From Massilia sp. BJB1822 (GTDB taxonomy: Bacteria; Pseudomonadota; Gammaproteobacteria; Burkholderiales; Burkholderiaceae_D): a DNA stretch of 64,000 nucleotides. Shown one piece after another: positions 8,240-16,121 of this stretch. Position numbers and translations under genes: made by a program. The stretch is from positions 1-64,000 of the forward strand of contig NZ_JABWEB010000012.1 in assembly GCF_013369485.1 (NCBI RefSeq), read 5' to 3'. Position 1 is the stretch's first letter. Each line of letters begins with the position of its first letter. Under the pieces are notes generated by a model. It saw nothing but the letters and a program-made list of their open reading frames with translations, was not told the DNA's origin and did no database searches.

Positions 8240-9015
8240 ACGGCATCCGTGGCGCGGTCTGCCTGGTCAGCGGTGCGGCCCAGGGCATCGGCGAGGCGGT
8301 GGCGCGCGGCCTGGCGGCGCGCGGCGCCGTGTTGGCCCTGCTCGACGTGAACGCGGCGGCCTTGTTCCGCCTGTCCGACGAGTTGGCCGGGCAGGGCGCG
8401 CGCAGCCTGGTGCTGCCGGCCGATGTGCGCGATGGCGCGGCGCTGGAGGCGGCGGTGGAACGCGCCGAGGCCGAACTGGGACCGCTGGCGGTGCTGGTCA
8501 ACGCGGCCGGCATCCTGCGCTGCGGCACGGCCTTGGAACTCGATGAGCAGGACTGGGCCGACACCTTTGCCGTCAATGCCGGCGGGGTGTTCCTGCTGTC
8601 GCGCGCGGTGGCGCGGCGCATGGCGCCGAGGCACGCCGGCTGCATCGTCACCGTGGGCTCGAACGCGGCGGCCGTGCCGCGCATGCAGATGAGCGCATAT
8701 GCCGCCTCCAAGGCAGCGTCGGCGCAGTTCACCAAATGCCTGGGCCTGGAACTGGCCGGGCAGGGCATACGCTGCAATGTGGTGTCGCCCGGTTCGACCG
8801 ATACGCCGATGCAGCGCGCGCTGTGGCAGGCGCCCGATGCGCAGGCGCGCGTCATCGCCGGCTCGCTCGACACCTTCCGCGCCGGCATTCCGCTGGGCCG
8901 CATCGCCACGCCGGACGATATTGCCGAAGCGGTGATTTTTTTATGTTCGGACAGCGCCCGACACATCACACTGCACGATTTGTGTGTCGACGGCGGCGCC
9001 GCTCTTGGGGCATGA
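8236..9015 (+). CDS. entA: 2,3-dihydro-2,3-dihydroxybenzoate dehydrogenase (EntA type)
   Basis: Oxidises 2,3-dihydro-DHB to 2,3-dihydroxybenzoate with NAD. Of two SDRs in the operon this one has the EntA signature: GSNAAAVPRMQMSAYAASKAAS matches the family's GSNAAxVPRxxMSAYxASKAA block. The Rossmann motif SGAAQGIGEA and NAAG are also present. I start it at a TTG overlapping the preceding stop (TTGA), giving 259 residues against 248 for EntA; the open frame extends further upstream but there only shadows the flavoprotein gene. It is the last gene of the operon; a 78-base gap precedes the next gene. Confidence 0.9.
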   Translation: MNGIRGAVCLVSGAAQGIGEAVARGLAARGAVLALLDVNAAALFRLSDELAGQGARSLVLPADVRDGAALEAAVERAEAELGPLAVLVNAAGILRCGTALELDEQDWADTFAVNAGGVFLLSRAVARRMAPRHAGCIVTVGSNAAAVPRMQMSAYAASKAASAQFTKCLGLELAGQGIRCNVVSPGSTDTPMQRALWQAPDAQARVIAGSLDTFRAGIPLGRIATPDDIAEAVIFLCSDSARHITLHDLCVDGGAALGA

Positions 9016-9041
9016 TGGCATACCATAGCGCCGTCTTATTG

Positions 9042-9060
9042 CATGGCAGCGATTGCCATG
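9042..9060. repeat. Small perfect inverted repeat after entA
   Basis: CATGGCA, five bases, TGCCATG. It lies between entA and the VOC gene. It has no T-tract, so it could be an operator or a weak hairpin rather than a terminator. Confidence 0.4.
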
Positions 9061-9093
9061 ACTTCATTGCATAGACTAACCAAGGAGATATCG

Positions 9094-9528
9094 ATGAGTA
9101 CTAAAGGCAAACCCGAAGGCTTCCACACCATTACCCCTAACAGCATCGTCAGCAGCGTGACCGATGCCGTCACGTTCTACAAGAAAGTGTTCGGCGCTGA
9201 AGAACTGCTGCGCCTCAACACGCCGGATGGCAAAGTCGTTCATTGCGAATTGAAATTTGGCGACTCGCGCATCAATCTGGGCGAATCGATGGAAGGCTGG
9301 CCGGAGCAGCCCTTGCTGGCGCAAATCTATGTGAGCGATTCGGATGCCACGTTCGCGCTGGCGATCAAGGAAGGCGCCAAGGAACTGAGTCCGGTGACCG
9401 ATATGTTCTTCGGCTCGCGCGAAGGCCGCGTGATCGATCCATTCGGCAATACCTGGACCATCGCCACGCATAAGAAGCAAGTGTCCGGCGAAGAAATGCA
9501 GCGTCAGCTGGATGCGATGTACGCTTGA
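9094..9528 (+). CDS. VOC-family (PhnB/glyoxalase-like) protein
   Basis: A 144-residue vicinal-oxygen-chelate protein of the PhnB-like subgroup. Typical features are ITPNSIVSSVTDAVTFYKKVFGAEE at the N terminus, the central HCELKFGDSRINLGE strand and the C-terminal FGSREGRVIDPFGNTWTIATHK block. The start has an excellent AAGGAGATATCG leader; an ATG 51 bases upstream is in frame but has no ribosome site. Its substrate cannot be inferred; members include glyoxalase-like, bleomycin-resistance and 3-demethylubiquinone-like proteins. It is separated from the DHB operon by 78 bases and probably has its own promoter. Confidence 0.88.
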   Translation: MSTKGKPEGFHTITPNSIVSSVTDAVTFYKKVFGAEELLRLNTPDGKVVHCELKFGDSRINLGESMEGWPEQPLLAQIYVSDSDATFALAIKEGAKELSPVTDMFFGSREGRVIDPFGNTWTIATHKKQVSGEEMQRQLDAMYA

Positions 9529-9591
9529 TGCAGCGAAGCGGCAGCAGGCGGCGCGCCGCCGCCTGAATGCCGCTGCGGCTAGCCTGGCGGC

Positions 9592-10449
9592 CTAGTTCGG
9601 CCGCGAGGCATACTGCTGCAGAATGACCAAGGCGATGCCGCCGAGGATGGCGGCAGATGACAGCAGCAACCGTAGCGTGATGGTTTCGCCCAACAGCATG
9701 GCGCCGCCGAGCGCGGCAAGCGCGGGCACGCTCAGTTGCACGCTCGCCGCGCTGACGGCCCGCAGCGAAGGCAGGACGCTGTACCAAACAACGTAGCCGA
9801 GTCCCGAGGTCACGGCGCCCGATAATACGGCATAGCCGAGACCCGCCATATCCACGGATGCGCGCCCTAGCGGTATGGCGGCCAAGACCAGCCCCGCCGC
9901 AGCCAGGGCGGCCCGCATGAAGTTTCCGGCAGTGACCTGGGTGGGATCGCCCGCGCCTTTGCCGCGCAGCGAGTAGATGCCCCAGGCAGCGCCGGCAGAG
10001 AGCATCAACAGCGCGCCAGCCATGGGCGGCGAAGCAAGGCCAGGCAGCAGCAAGGCCACCAATCCGCCGCCCGCCAGCATCAGCCCCGCGATCTGCATCC
10101 GCGAGAGCGGTTCGCCCTTCCTGATTCCGTATCCGATCATGGTCGCCTGGACGGCGGCGAACAGCAGCAAGGCGCCGGTGGCGGCCGAGAGCTGGGTATA
10201 GGCCCAGGAAAAGCACGCCGCGTAGGCCAGCAGGGCGCAGGCCGATGGCCAGCTTCCCTTGCCTGGCAGCTTGCGGCGGCGTACCAGCACGATCAAGCAG
10301 AGCGCTGCGGCGCCAGCGGCCAGTCGGATGGCGGTAAAGCTGACGGCATCGATGGCCGTACCGGTCAAGGCGAGACGGCACAACAGGGAATTGCCCGCGA
10401 ATGCCAGCATGGCCAGGGATGTCAGGAAAATGAGCCGCGCATATGCCAT
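9592..10449 (-). CDS. EamA/DMT-family inner-membrane transporter
   Basis: A 285-residue protein starting MAYARLIFLTSLAMLAFAGNSLLCRLAL, with about ten hydrophobic segments in two EamA repeats (roughly residues 5-135 and 145-280), as in drug/metabolite exporters of the RhaT/YdcZ class. The second repeat ends in LGETITLRLLLSSAAILGGIALVIL, a standard DMT feature (GE followed by the last helices). The frame stays open upstream to 10776, but that extension is not membrane-like and overlaps another gene. It could export a small metabolite; no substrate can be assigned. Confidence 0.87.
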   Translation of the reverse strand: MAYARLIFLTSLAMLAFAGNSLLCRLALTGTAIDAVSFTAIRLAAGAAALCLIVLVRRRKLPGKGSWPSACALLAYAACFSWAYTQLSAATGALLLFAAVQATMIGYGIRKGEPLSRMQIAGLMLAGGGLVALLLPGLASPPMAGALLMLSAGAAWGIYSLRGKGAGDPTQVTAGNFMRAALAAAGLVLAAIPLGRASVDMAGLGYAVLSGAVTSGLGYVVWYSVLPSLRAVSAASVQLSVPALAALGGAMLLGETITLRLLLSSAAILGGIALVILQQYASRPN

Positions 10450-10492
10450 CTTGTCTGCCCCCACGCTCCGAGTCAGGTCATTCTGGCATGAC

Positions 10493-10747
10493 TTAAACCT
10501 CCGGTGGGGCGCTTGGGCGCGCTCCTGTTGTCTTGCGGCGGTCGTTGCTGCCATGGCTGCCATATGGCCGCCGCGCGCTGGGTGGGGCGGCGAGGATGCG
10601 CTCAATAACATGCGCAGGGGCGCCGTGCTTGACCAGATACCGTCGCGCTTCCTCCTTCCCCGCCACGAACAGGAGCGACACGCCGAACTGTATGGATTCG
10701 GCCATGCCGGCATCCGTGCGCCGGCGCTCATTTCCTCTTTGATCCAT
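10493..10747 (-). CDS. Small conserved-type hypothetical protein
   Basis: An 84-residue protein, MDQRGNERRRTDAGMAESIQF..., with a core AGKEEARRYLVKHGAPAHVIERILAAP and a basic, proline-containing tail. The start is marked by an ideal AGGAGG seven bases upstream, which is the main evidence that it is real. I recall short proteins of beta-proteobacteria with the same arrangement (Arg-rich start, YL..HG.P..V..R.L..P, RR end), but no function is known to me. Its 3' end lies close to the transporter start on the same strand. Confidence 0.72.
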   Translation of the reverse strand: MDQRGNERRRTDAGMAESIQFGVSLLFVAGKEEARRYLVKHGAPAHVIERILAAPPSARRPYGSHGSNDRRKTTGARPSAPPEV

Positions 10748-11035
10748 GTTGGCCTCCTGTTGTCCGGATATGCCATTTACGTTGACTGTGCAGACAAGAA
10801 AAACCCGTCAGTTTCATGCGCATATGCGACTATTCGTTTGATATGCTCGTTTCATCATAGTCGCAAAGCGCGCGCTTTTGGCAACAGAACGCCCCCCATC
10901 TGGATAGCAAGGCTCCGGCGCTTTGGCTGCATTGGCGGCGCTTGCACTGGATGGGGGAAGTGGCGCCGCAGGGGAAGAACGCCATGCCGATCGCCGGCTG
11001 TATGCCTGTGTCCTGCAAATGAACTGTTCGGAGAA

Positions 11036-11443
11036 TTATTTCGCGCTCAGCAGCGCGTCGAGCTTGTCGCGCGTTTTCTTCATTTCGCCCAGGTTCAGCC
11101 CTTTCCTGAAGCTTTTCAATGGCCTTGGGCTTGTCGCCACTGACTGAATACAGATCGCCCAGGCAGTCGTAGGTATTTGGGTCATTCGGATAGTATTGCT
11201 GCAGCTGCTGGAAGAAAAAGGCGGCGCGTTCATATTGCTTGCGTTTCAAGAGGGCATATCCATTGCCGACCAGTCCAGCACTTTCCGGTTGGATGCTATA
11301 GCCCATTTTTTTTCCTCAGCTCCTGATAATGCGCAGTGTAGCGTTGCACCACATCAAAGGAGGGATTGTCCAGCTGGTTGCGATGGAATTTCAAGCCGTA
11401 GAAATCAAAGATGAAGCGCAAGGCATCATATGCCCGTTGTCAT
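11036..11443 (-). pseudogene. C-terminal remnant of an esterase/TPR protein, frameshifted twice
   Basis: Read in three frames, the minus strand gives one continuous-looking C terminus: ALRFIFDFYGLKFHRNQLD... then GYALLKRKQYERAAFFFQQ...YPNDPNTYDCLGDLYSVSGDKPKAIE, then SFRKGLNLGEMKKTRDKLDALLSAK followed by a stop. The first break falls in a run of eight A residues on the coding strand (T run at 11307-11314); the second is near 11130. TPR-like tails of this type occur at the ends of predicted alpha/beta-hydrolases (IroE-like esterases). No N-terminal hydrolase domain is present. A homopolymer sequencing error could explain the first shift but not the missing 5' part. Confidence 0.6.
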
Positions 11444-11493
11444 GTCTTGATGTGGATGATGGCTGAGCTAGGGGAGGATTGGCCGCATGCGGA

Positions 11494-11518
11494 TTTGTAC
11501 GGTAGTATTCCCTACAAA
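11494..11518. promoter_or_regulatory. Probable TacA operator
   Basis: Nested inverted repeats just before tacA: outer TTTGTA/TACAAA and inner GTAG/CTAC within 25 bases, immediately upstream of an AAAGGAG ribosome site. Ribbon-helix-helix antitoxins usually bind such repeats to autoregulate; the binding itself is inferred. Confidence 0.55.
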
Positions 11519-11529
11519 AGGAGAGTGTC

Positions 11530-11802
11530 ATGACGACTGTTACTGCCCGCCTCGATCTTCGCCTTGAATCTCACGAAAAGGACCGTATCGCCAAGGCTGC
11601 TGCCCTGCGGGGCATGGCGTTGTCCGCCTTCGTGCGCGATGCCGCGCTGCGTGAAGCTGATACCGCAATCGCAGCCGATAGCGTTCTTACACTCTCTGAA
11701 CAAGAGTCGCGCCGTTTCCTTGCTGCGCTTGACGCATCATTCGAACCCAACGATCGACTGAAGAAGGCGATGGATGCTGCCGCGCGTCTGACCCAGCGCT
11801 GA
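11530..11802 (+). CDS. tacA: TacA-like antitoxin (DUF1778, ribbon-helix-helix)
   Basis: A 90-residue DUF1778 protein. The N-terminal segment TARLDLRLESHEKDRIAKAAALRGMALSAFVRDAAL is the ribbon-helix-helix DNA-binding fold; the C-terminal region LSEQESRRFLAALDASFEPNDRLKKAMD is the arm that typically wraps and blocks a GNAT toxin. AAAGGAG lies seven bases before the ATG. The gap to the toxin gene is 3 bases. It should neutralise the acetyltransferase toxin and repress the operon from the palindrome upstream. Confidence 0.9.
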   Translation: MTTVTARLDLRLESHEKDRIAKAAALRGMALSAFVRDAALREADTAIAADSVLTLSEQESRRFLAALDASFEPNDRLKKAMDAAARLTQR

Positions 11803-11805
11803 GGC

Positions 11806-12297
11806 ATGGCACACACATTTGTTGTCCTAGATAGTGCACGCCACGACCGAGCTGGCTTCACTTGCGGTGTCGCTGCCCTGGACGACTACCTGCGCCAATG
11901 GGCAGGGCAGCACCAGCGCGACGGAATCGCCACGACCCACGTCCTGATCGATGATACGCAGCCAAGGCGTATCTTGGCTTATTGCACATTATCCGCAGCC
12001 CAGCTCTACCTGCATAAATTGCGCGAAGAGGACCGCAAGCGCCTACCCGCTTATCCGGTACCCGCAATCCGGCTAGCGCGGCTGGCGGTATCTCAAGCTG
12101 AAAGGGGGAAAGGCTACGGCCCGTTATTGCTGGGCCATGCTGCCAACCTAGCCTTATCAGTGCGGCAGACAATGGGGGTGCGAGTGTTGCTTGTAGATGC
12201 CAAGGATGCGCAAGCGGCGGCGTTTTACGAAGCATTCGGTTTCCGTCGCACGGCAAACACCGCCCTGACCTTGTATCTGCCCATAGGGCGATATTAA
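11806..12297 (+). CDS. tacT: TacT-like GNAT toxin
   Basis: A 163-residue GNAT acetyltransferase of the TacT/AtaT class, which acetylates the amino group of aminoacyl-tRNA and stops translation. Visible features: FTCGVAALDDYLRQWAGQHQRDGIA at the N terminus (the usual F.CG...LD.YL motif), LARLAVSQAERGKGYG as the acetyl-CoA pyrophosphate loop, and AAAFYEAFGFRRT with the conserved Tyr. It follows tacA by 3 bases. Full length and apparently intact. The tRNA specificity cannot be predicted. Confidence 0.92.
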   Translation: MAHTFVVLDSARHDRAGFTCGVAALDDYLRQWAGQHQRDGIATTHVLIDDTQPRRILAYCTLSAAQLYLHKLREEDRKRLPAYPVPAIRLARLAVSQAERGKGYGPLLLGHAANLALSVRQTMGVRVLLVDAKDAQAAAFYEAFGFRRTANTALTLYLPIGRY

Positions 12298-12302
12298 CCC
12301 GG

Positions 12303-12334
12303 CGCATTTCCCCTTGGGCGCAAGGGGAAATGCG
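12303..12334 (+). terminator. Hairpin after tacAT
   Basis: A perfect 14-base-pair stem (CGCATTTCCCCTTG / CAAGGGGAAATGCG) with a GGCG loop, 5 bases after the tacT stop. There is no clear T-tract, so termination may be weak or Rho-assisted. Confidence 0.6.
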
Positions 12335-12515
12335 AACAACGCTTCTTGAAAGAGGGAAAGCATGCTACCCTCTCATTGTTTTCCAGGAAATGTTTTCGTG
12401 CCCGTTGTCAAACGCAGCGGGCGGTTCCACGATCCGGCCGGCCGCGGCTACCCGCTGCAGACCAGCCAGGATTGAACACTGCAAGTGCGAAACCATCGCA
12501 CATGAAGGAATCAGA

Positions 12516-13748
12516 ATGAGCAAGGGTGAACCATTACGCTTGCACGTCCCCGAACCAACGGGGCGTCCAGGCTGTGCAACAGATTTTTCCTACCTACGCC
12601 TGTCGCCGGCTGGCGCTGTGCGTCGTCCCGACGTCGATGTGGCGCCCATGGATACGCGCGATCTCGCGTACTCCCTGATCAGCGTGATCGATGCCGAGGG
12701 CAACGCAGTTGGGCCGTGGGTGCCGCAAATCGATATCGAAGTCGTGCGCAAAGGCTTGCGGGCCATGATGAAGACCCGCATCTTCGATAGCCGTATGCTG
12801 ATGGCCCAGCGCCAAAAGAAAATGTCGTTCTACATGCAGAGCCTGGGCGAGGAAGCCATCGGCACCGCGCAGGCGCTGGCGCTGAATGAGGACGATATGT
12901 GCTTCCCCACGTATCGCCAGCAAAGCATTCTGGTCGTGCGCGACTATCCGATGGTGGATATGATCTGCCAGCTGATGTCGAACGAACGCGACCCGCTCAA
13001 GGGCCGTCAGCTGCCTGTCATGTATTCGGTGAAGAAGGCAGGCTTCTTCTCCATCTCCGGCAATCTGGCGACGCAATACATCCAGGCGGTGGGCTGGGGC
13101 ATGGCCTCGGCGATCAAGGGCGATACCAAGATCGCTTCGGCATGGATCGGCGACGGCGCCACGGCCGAAGCGGACTTCGACACCGCCCTGACTTTCGCCC
13201 ACGTGTACCGCGCGCCGGTCATTCTCAATGTGGTCAACAACCAGTGGGCCATCTCGACCTTCCAGGCCATCGCCGGCGGCGAGGACACCACCTTCGCCGC
13301 GCGCGGCGTGGGCTGCGGCATCGCCTCGCTGCGCGTCGATGGCAATGACTTCCTGGCCGTGTATGCGGCGTCCTGCTGGGCTGCCGAACGGGCGCGCCGC
13401 AACCTCGGACCATGCCTGATCGAATGGGTGACCTACCGCGCCGGCCCGCATTCGACTTCCGACGATCCGTCCAAGTACCGTCCCGGCGACGACTGGTCGC
13501 ATTTCCCGCTGGGCGATCCGATCGCGCGCCTGAAGCAGTACCTGATCAAGGCCGGCGCGTGGTCCGAGCAGGAGCACGAAGAAACCCAGAAGCGTCTGGA
13601 GGCGGAAGTATTGGCCGCCCAGAAGGAAGCCGAGCAATACGGCACCATGGCCAGCGGCCATACCTTCAGTCCAGCCGAAATGTTCGATGGCATCTATAAG
13701 GACATGCCGGAACATTTGCGCGTACAACGACAGCAACTGGGGATCTAA
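12516..13748 (+). CDS. bkdA1: Branched-chain 2-oxoacid dehydrogenase E1 alpha
   Basis: Thiamine-diphosphate-dependent E1 alpha subunit that decarboxylates the 2-oxoacids derived from Val, Leu and Ile. The chosen ATG, after GAAGGAATCAGA, gives 410 residues, the same as Pseudomonas BkdA1; an upstream in-frame ATG lacks support. The ThDP/Mg motif is seen as IGDGATAEADFDTALTFAHVYRAP...NNQWAIS, and the phosphorylation-loop-like YRAGPHSTSDDPSKYR is present. The next gene starts one base after the stop. It forms the first gene of a four-gene complex operon. No adjacent Lrp-type BkdR is found. Confidence 0.93.
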   Translation: MSKGEPLRLHVPEPTGRPGCATDFSYLRLSPAGAVRRPDVDVAPMDTRDLAYSLISVIDAEGNAVGPWVPQIDIEVVRKGLRAMMKTRIFDSRMLMAQRQKKMSFYMQSLGEEAIGTAQALALNEDDMCFPTYRQQSILVVRDYPMVDMICQLMSNERDPLKGRQLPVMYSVKKAGFFSISGNLATQYIQAVGWGMASAIKGDTKIASAWIGDGATAEADFDTALTFAHVYRAPVILNVVNNQWAISTFQAIAGGEDTTFAARGVGCGIASLRVDGNDFLAVYAASCWAAERARRNLGPCLIEWVTYRAGPHSTSDDPSKYRPGDDWSHFPLGDPIARLKQYLIKAGAWSEQEHEETQKRLEAEVLAAQKEAEQYGTMASGHTFSPAEMFDGIYKDMPEHLRVQRQQLGI

Positions 13749-13749
13749 G

Positions 13750-14781
13750 ATGGCGGAGAATATAGTGAAGACATCCATGACCATGATCCAGGCGCTGCGT
13801 TCGGCGATGGACGTGATGATGGAGAAGGATGACAACGTCGTGGTCTTCGGCCAGGACGTGGGCTACTTCGGCGGCGTGTTCCGCTGCACTGAGGGCCTGC
13901 AAAAGAAATACGGCAAATCGCGCGTGTTCGATACCCCGATTTCCGAAGGCGGCATCGTTGGCGTGGCAATCGGCATGGGTGCGTATGGCCTGCGGCCGTG
14001 CATCGAAATCCAGTTTGCCGACTACATCTACCCGGCTTACGACCAGATCGTGTCCGAGGCGGCGCGCCTGCGCTACCGTTCGGCCGGCGACTTTACCGCG
14101 CCGATTACCATCCGGACGCCGTGCGGCGGCGGCATTTACGGCGGCCAGACCCACAGCCAAAGTCCGGAAGCCGTTTTTGCCCACGTATGCGGCTTGCGCA
14201 CCGTGATGCCGTCGAATCCTTACGACGCCAAAGGCCTGCTGATTGCCTCGATCGAAAACGACGATCCGGTGATCTTCCTGGAGCCGAAGCGCCTGTACAA
14301 CGGACCGTTCGACGGCCACCACGACAAGCCAGTGGTGCCTTGGTCGCAGAACCCGCTGGGCGAGGTGCCCGAAGGCTATTACACCGTTCCGCTCGACAAG
14401 GCGGCCGTTTTCCGGCCGGGCAAGCAGCTTACCGTGCTCGCTTACGGCACCATGGTGTGGGTCAGCGAGGCGGCGGCGCGGGAGACCGGCATCGACGCCG
14501 AGATCATCGACTTGCGCAGCCTCTGGCCGCTGGACCTGGATACGATCCTCGAGTCGGTCAAGAAGACCGGCCGCTGCGTGGTGGTGCATGAAGCCACGCG
14601 CACCTGCGGTTTCGGCGCCGAGCTGGTGTCGCTGGTGCAGGAACATTGCTTCTACCATCTGGAAGCGCCGATTGAGCGTGTGACGGGTTGGGATACGCCT
14701 TACCCGCACGCTCAGGAATGGGCGTATTTCCCGGGGCCGGCGCGAGTCGGCGCAGCGTTCAAACGTGCGGTGGAGGCATAA
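13750..14781 (+). CDS. bkdA2: Branched-chain 2-oxoacid dehydrogenase E1 beta
   Basis: The 343-residue E1 beta subunit: N-terminal transketolase pyrimidine-binding domain (MTMIQALRSAMDVMMEKDDNVVVFGQDVGYFGG, ThDP-activating Glu region FDTPISEGGIVGVAIG) and the C-terminal transketolase domain (VVVHEATRTCGFGAELVSLV). It pairs with E1 alpha encoded one base upstream and precedes E2 by two bases. The first ATG is used; a start at the internal MTMIQ ATG is also possible and would match shorter homologues. Confidence 0.93.
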   Translation: MAENIVKTSMTMIQALRSAMDVMMEKDDNVVVFGQDVGYFGGVFRCTEGLQKKYGKSRVFDTPISEGGIVGVAIGMGAYGLRPCIEIQFADYIYPAYDQIVSEAARLRYRSAGDFTAPITIRTPCGGGIYGGQTHSQSPEAVFAHVCGLRTVMPSNPYDAKGLLIASIENDDPVIFLEPKRLYNGPFDGHHDKPVVPWSQNPLGEVPEGYYTVPLDKAAVFRPGKQLTVLAYGTMVWVSEAAARETGIDAEIIDLRSLWPLDLDTILESVKKTGRCVVVHEATRTCGFGAELVSLVQEHCFYHLEAPIERVTGWDTPYPHAQEWAYFPGPARVGAAFKRAVEA

Positions 14782-14783
14782 AG

Positions 14784-16118
14784 ATGGGTATTCACGTCAT
14801 CAAGATGCCTGATATTGGCGAGGGCATTGCAGAAGTTGAACTGGTCATGTGGCATGTCAAGGTGGGCGACGCCGTTGCCGAGGATATGATCCTGGCGGAC
14901 GTCATGACCGACAAGGCCACGATTGAGATTCCATCGCCGGTCCATGGCACCGTGGCCTTGCTCGGTGGCGCGGCGGGCCAGGTGATGGCCGTGGGCGCGG
15001 ACCTGATCCATATTGAAGTGGAGGGCGCGGGCAACCTGAAAGCGCAATCCGCAGCGGCTGCCGCCCCGGCGCAGGCTGCGGCCCCGGCCCCGGCCTCAGC
15101 CCCGGTTTCTGCGGCGGCACCGGTGGCGCCTGCAGTGGCGCCCGCCGCCGATAAACCTGCAGCGGCGCCTGTCGTCTCCAAGCCTGCAGCGGTAAACGGC
15201 GCCACGCCCGCAGCGTCCACCCGCGTGGCGCGCGAAGCCGGCGAACGTCCGCTCGCTTCGCCGGCTGTACGCCAGCGTGCATGGGATATGGGCGTTGAGC
15301 TGCAGTTCGTGCATGGCAGCGGCCCGGCTGGCCGCATTCTGCATTCGGACCTGGACGCCTACGTCGCGCGCGGCGTGCAAGACGCGCCGTCCGCCGGTCC
15401 TGGCGGCTACCGCGAAAACCATACCGAGCAGACCATTCCGCTGATCGGCCTGCGCCGCAAGATCGCGCAGAAGATGCAGGAATCGAAGCGCCGCATCCCG
15501 CACTTCTCCTACGTGGAGGAGATTGATGTTACGGAGCTTGAGAGCCTGCGTGCGCGCATGAACGAACAGTGGGGCAAAGAGCGCGGCAAGCTGACCGTGC
15601 TGCCTTTGCTGGCGCGCGCCCTGGTGGTTGCGCTGCGCCAGTTCCCGCAGATGAACGCGCGCTTCGATGACGATGCCGGCGTCGTCACGCAGTACGGCGC
15701 CGTCCATCTTGGCGTCGCCACCCAGACCGATGCCGGTTTGATGGTGTCGGTGATGCGCCACGCCGAGGCACTCGATCTGTGGTCCTGCGCCGGCGAAATC
15801 GGACGCCTGGCCGAAGCCGCGCGCACGGGCAAGGCCACGCGCGACGAGCTGTCCGGTTCGACGATCACCATCTCCAGCCTGGGCGCCTTGGGCGGCATCG
15901 TCACCACGCCAGTGATCAACCATCCCGAAGTGGCCATCATCGGCGTCAACAAGATCGTGGAGCGCCCCATGGTGCGCCAGGGCGGGCTGGTAGTGCGCAA
16001 GATGATGAACCTCTCGTCCTCGTTCGACCACCGCGTGGTCGACGGCATGCATGCGGCCCAGTTCGTGCAAGCGATCCGCGCCCTGCTGGAATGTCCAGCG
16101 ATGCTATTTGTGGAGTAA
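14784..16118 (+). CDS. bkdB: Branched-chain 2-oxoacid dehydrogenase E2 (dihydrolipoyl acyltransferase)
   Basis: A 444-residue E2 core protein. Domains in order: one lipoyl domain (residues 1-80, lipoylated Lys in MTDKATIEIPSP), an Ala/Pro-rich flexible linker (about 90-150), a peripheral E3/E1-binding domain (ASPAVRQRAWDMGVELQ... GRILHSDLDAY) and the catalytic acyltransferase domain with SSFDHRVVDGMHAAQF, holding the His and Asp of the HxxxDG motif. It accepts the acyl group from E1 and passes it to CoA. Translation is probably coupled to E1 beta (2-base gap). Confidence 0.94.
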   Translation: MGIHVIKMPDIGEGIAEVELVMWHVKVGDAVAEDMILADVMTDKATIEIPSPVHGTVALLGGAAGQVMAVGADLIHIEVEGAGNLKAQSAAAAAPAQAAAPAPASAPVSAAAPVAPAVAPAADKPAAAPVVSKPAAVNGATPAASTRVAREAGERPLASPAVRQRAWDMGVELQFVHGSGPAGRILHSDLDAYVARGVQDAPSAGPGGYRENHTEQTIPLIGLRRKIAQKMQESKRRIPHFSYVEEIDVTELESLRARMNEQWGKERGKLTVLPLLARALVVALRQFPQMNARFDDDAGVVTQYGAVHLGVATQTDAGLMVSVMRHAEALDLWSCAGEIGRLAEAARTGKATRDELSGSTITISSLGALGGIVTTPVINHPEVAIIGVNKIVERPMVRQGGLVVRKMMNLSSSFDHRVVDGMHAAQFVQAIRALLECPAMLFVE

Positions 16119-16121
16119 TCG

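Noticed and set aside
10450..10776. A 109-residue N-terminal extension of the DMT transporter
   Set aside because: It has no membrane character and overlaps the small gene at 10493-10747, which has an AGGAGG site.
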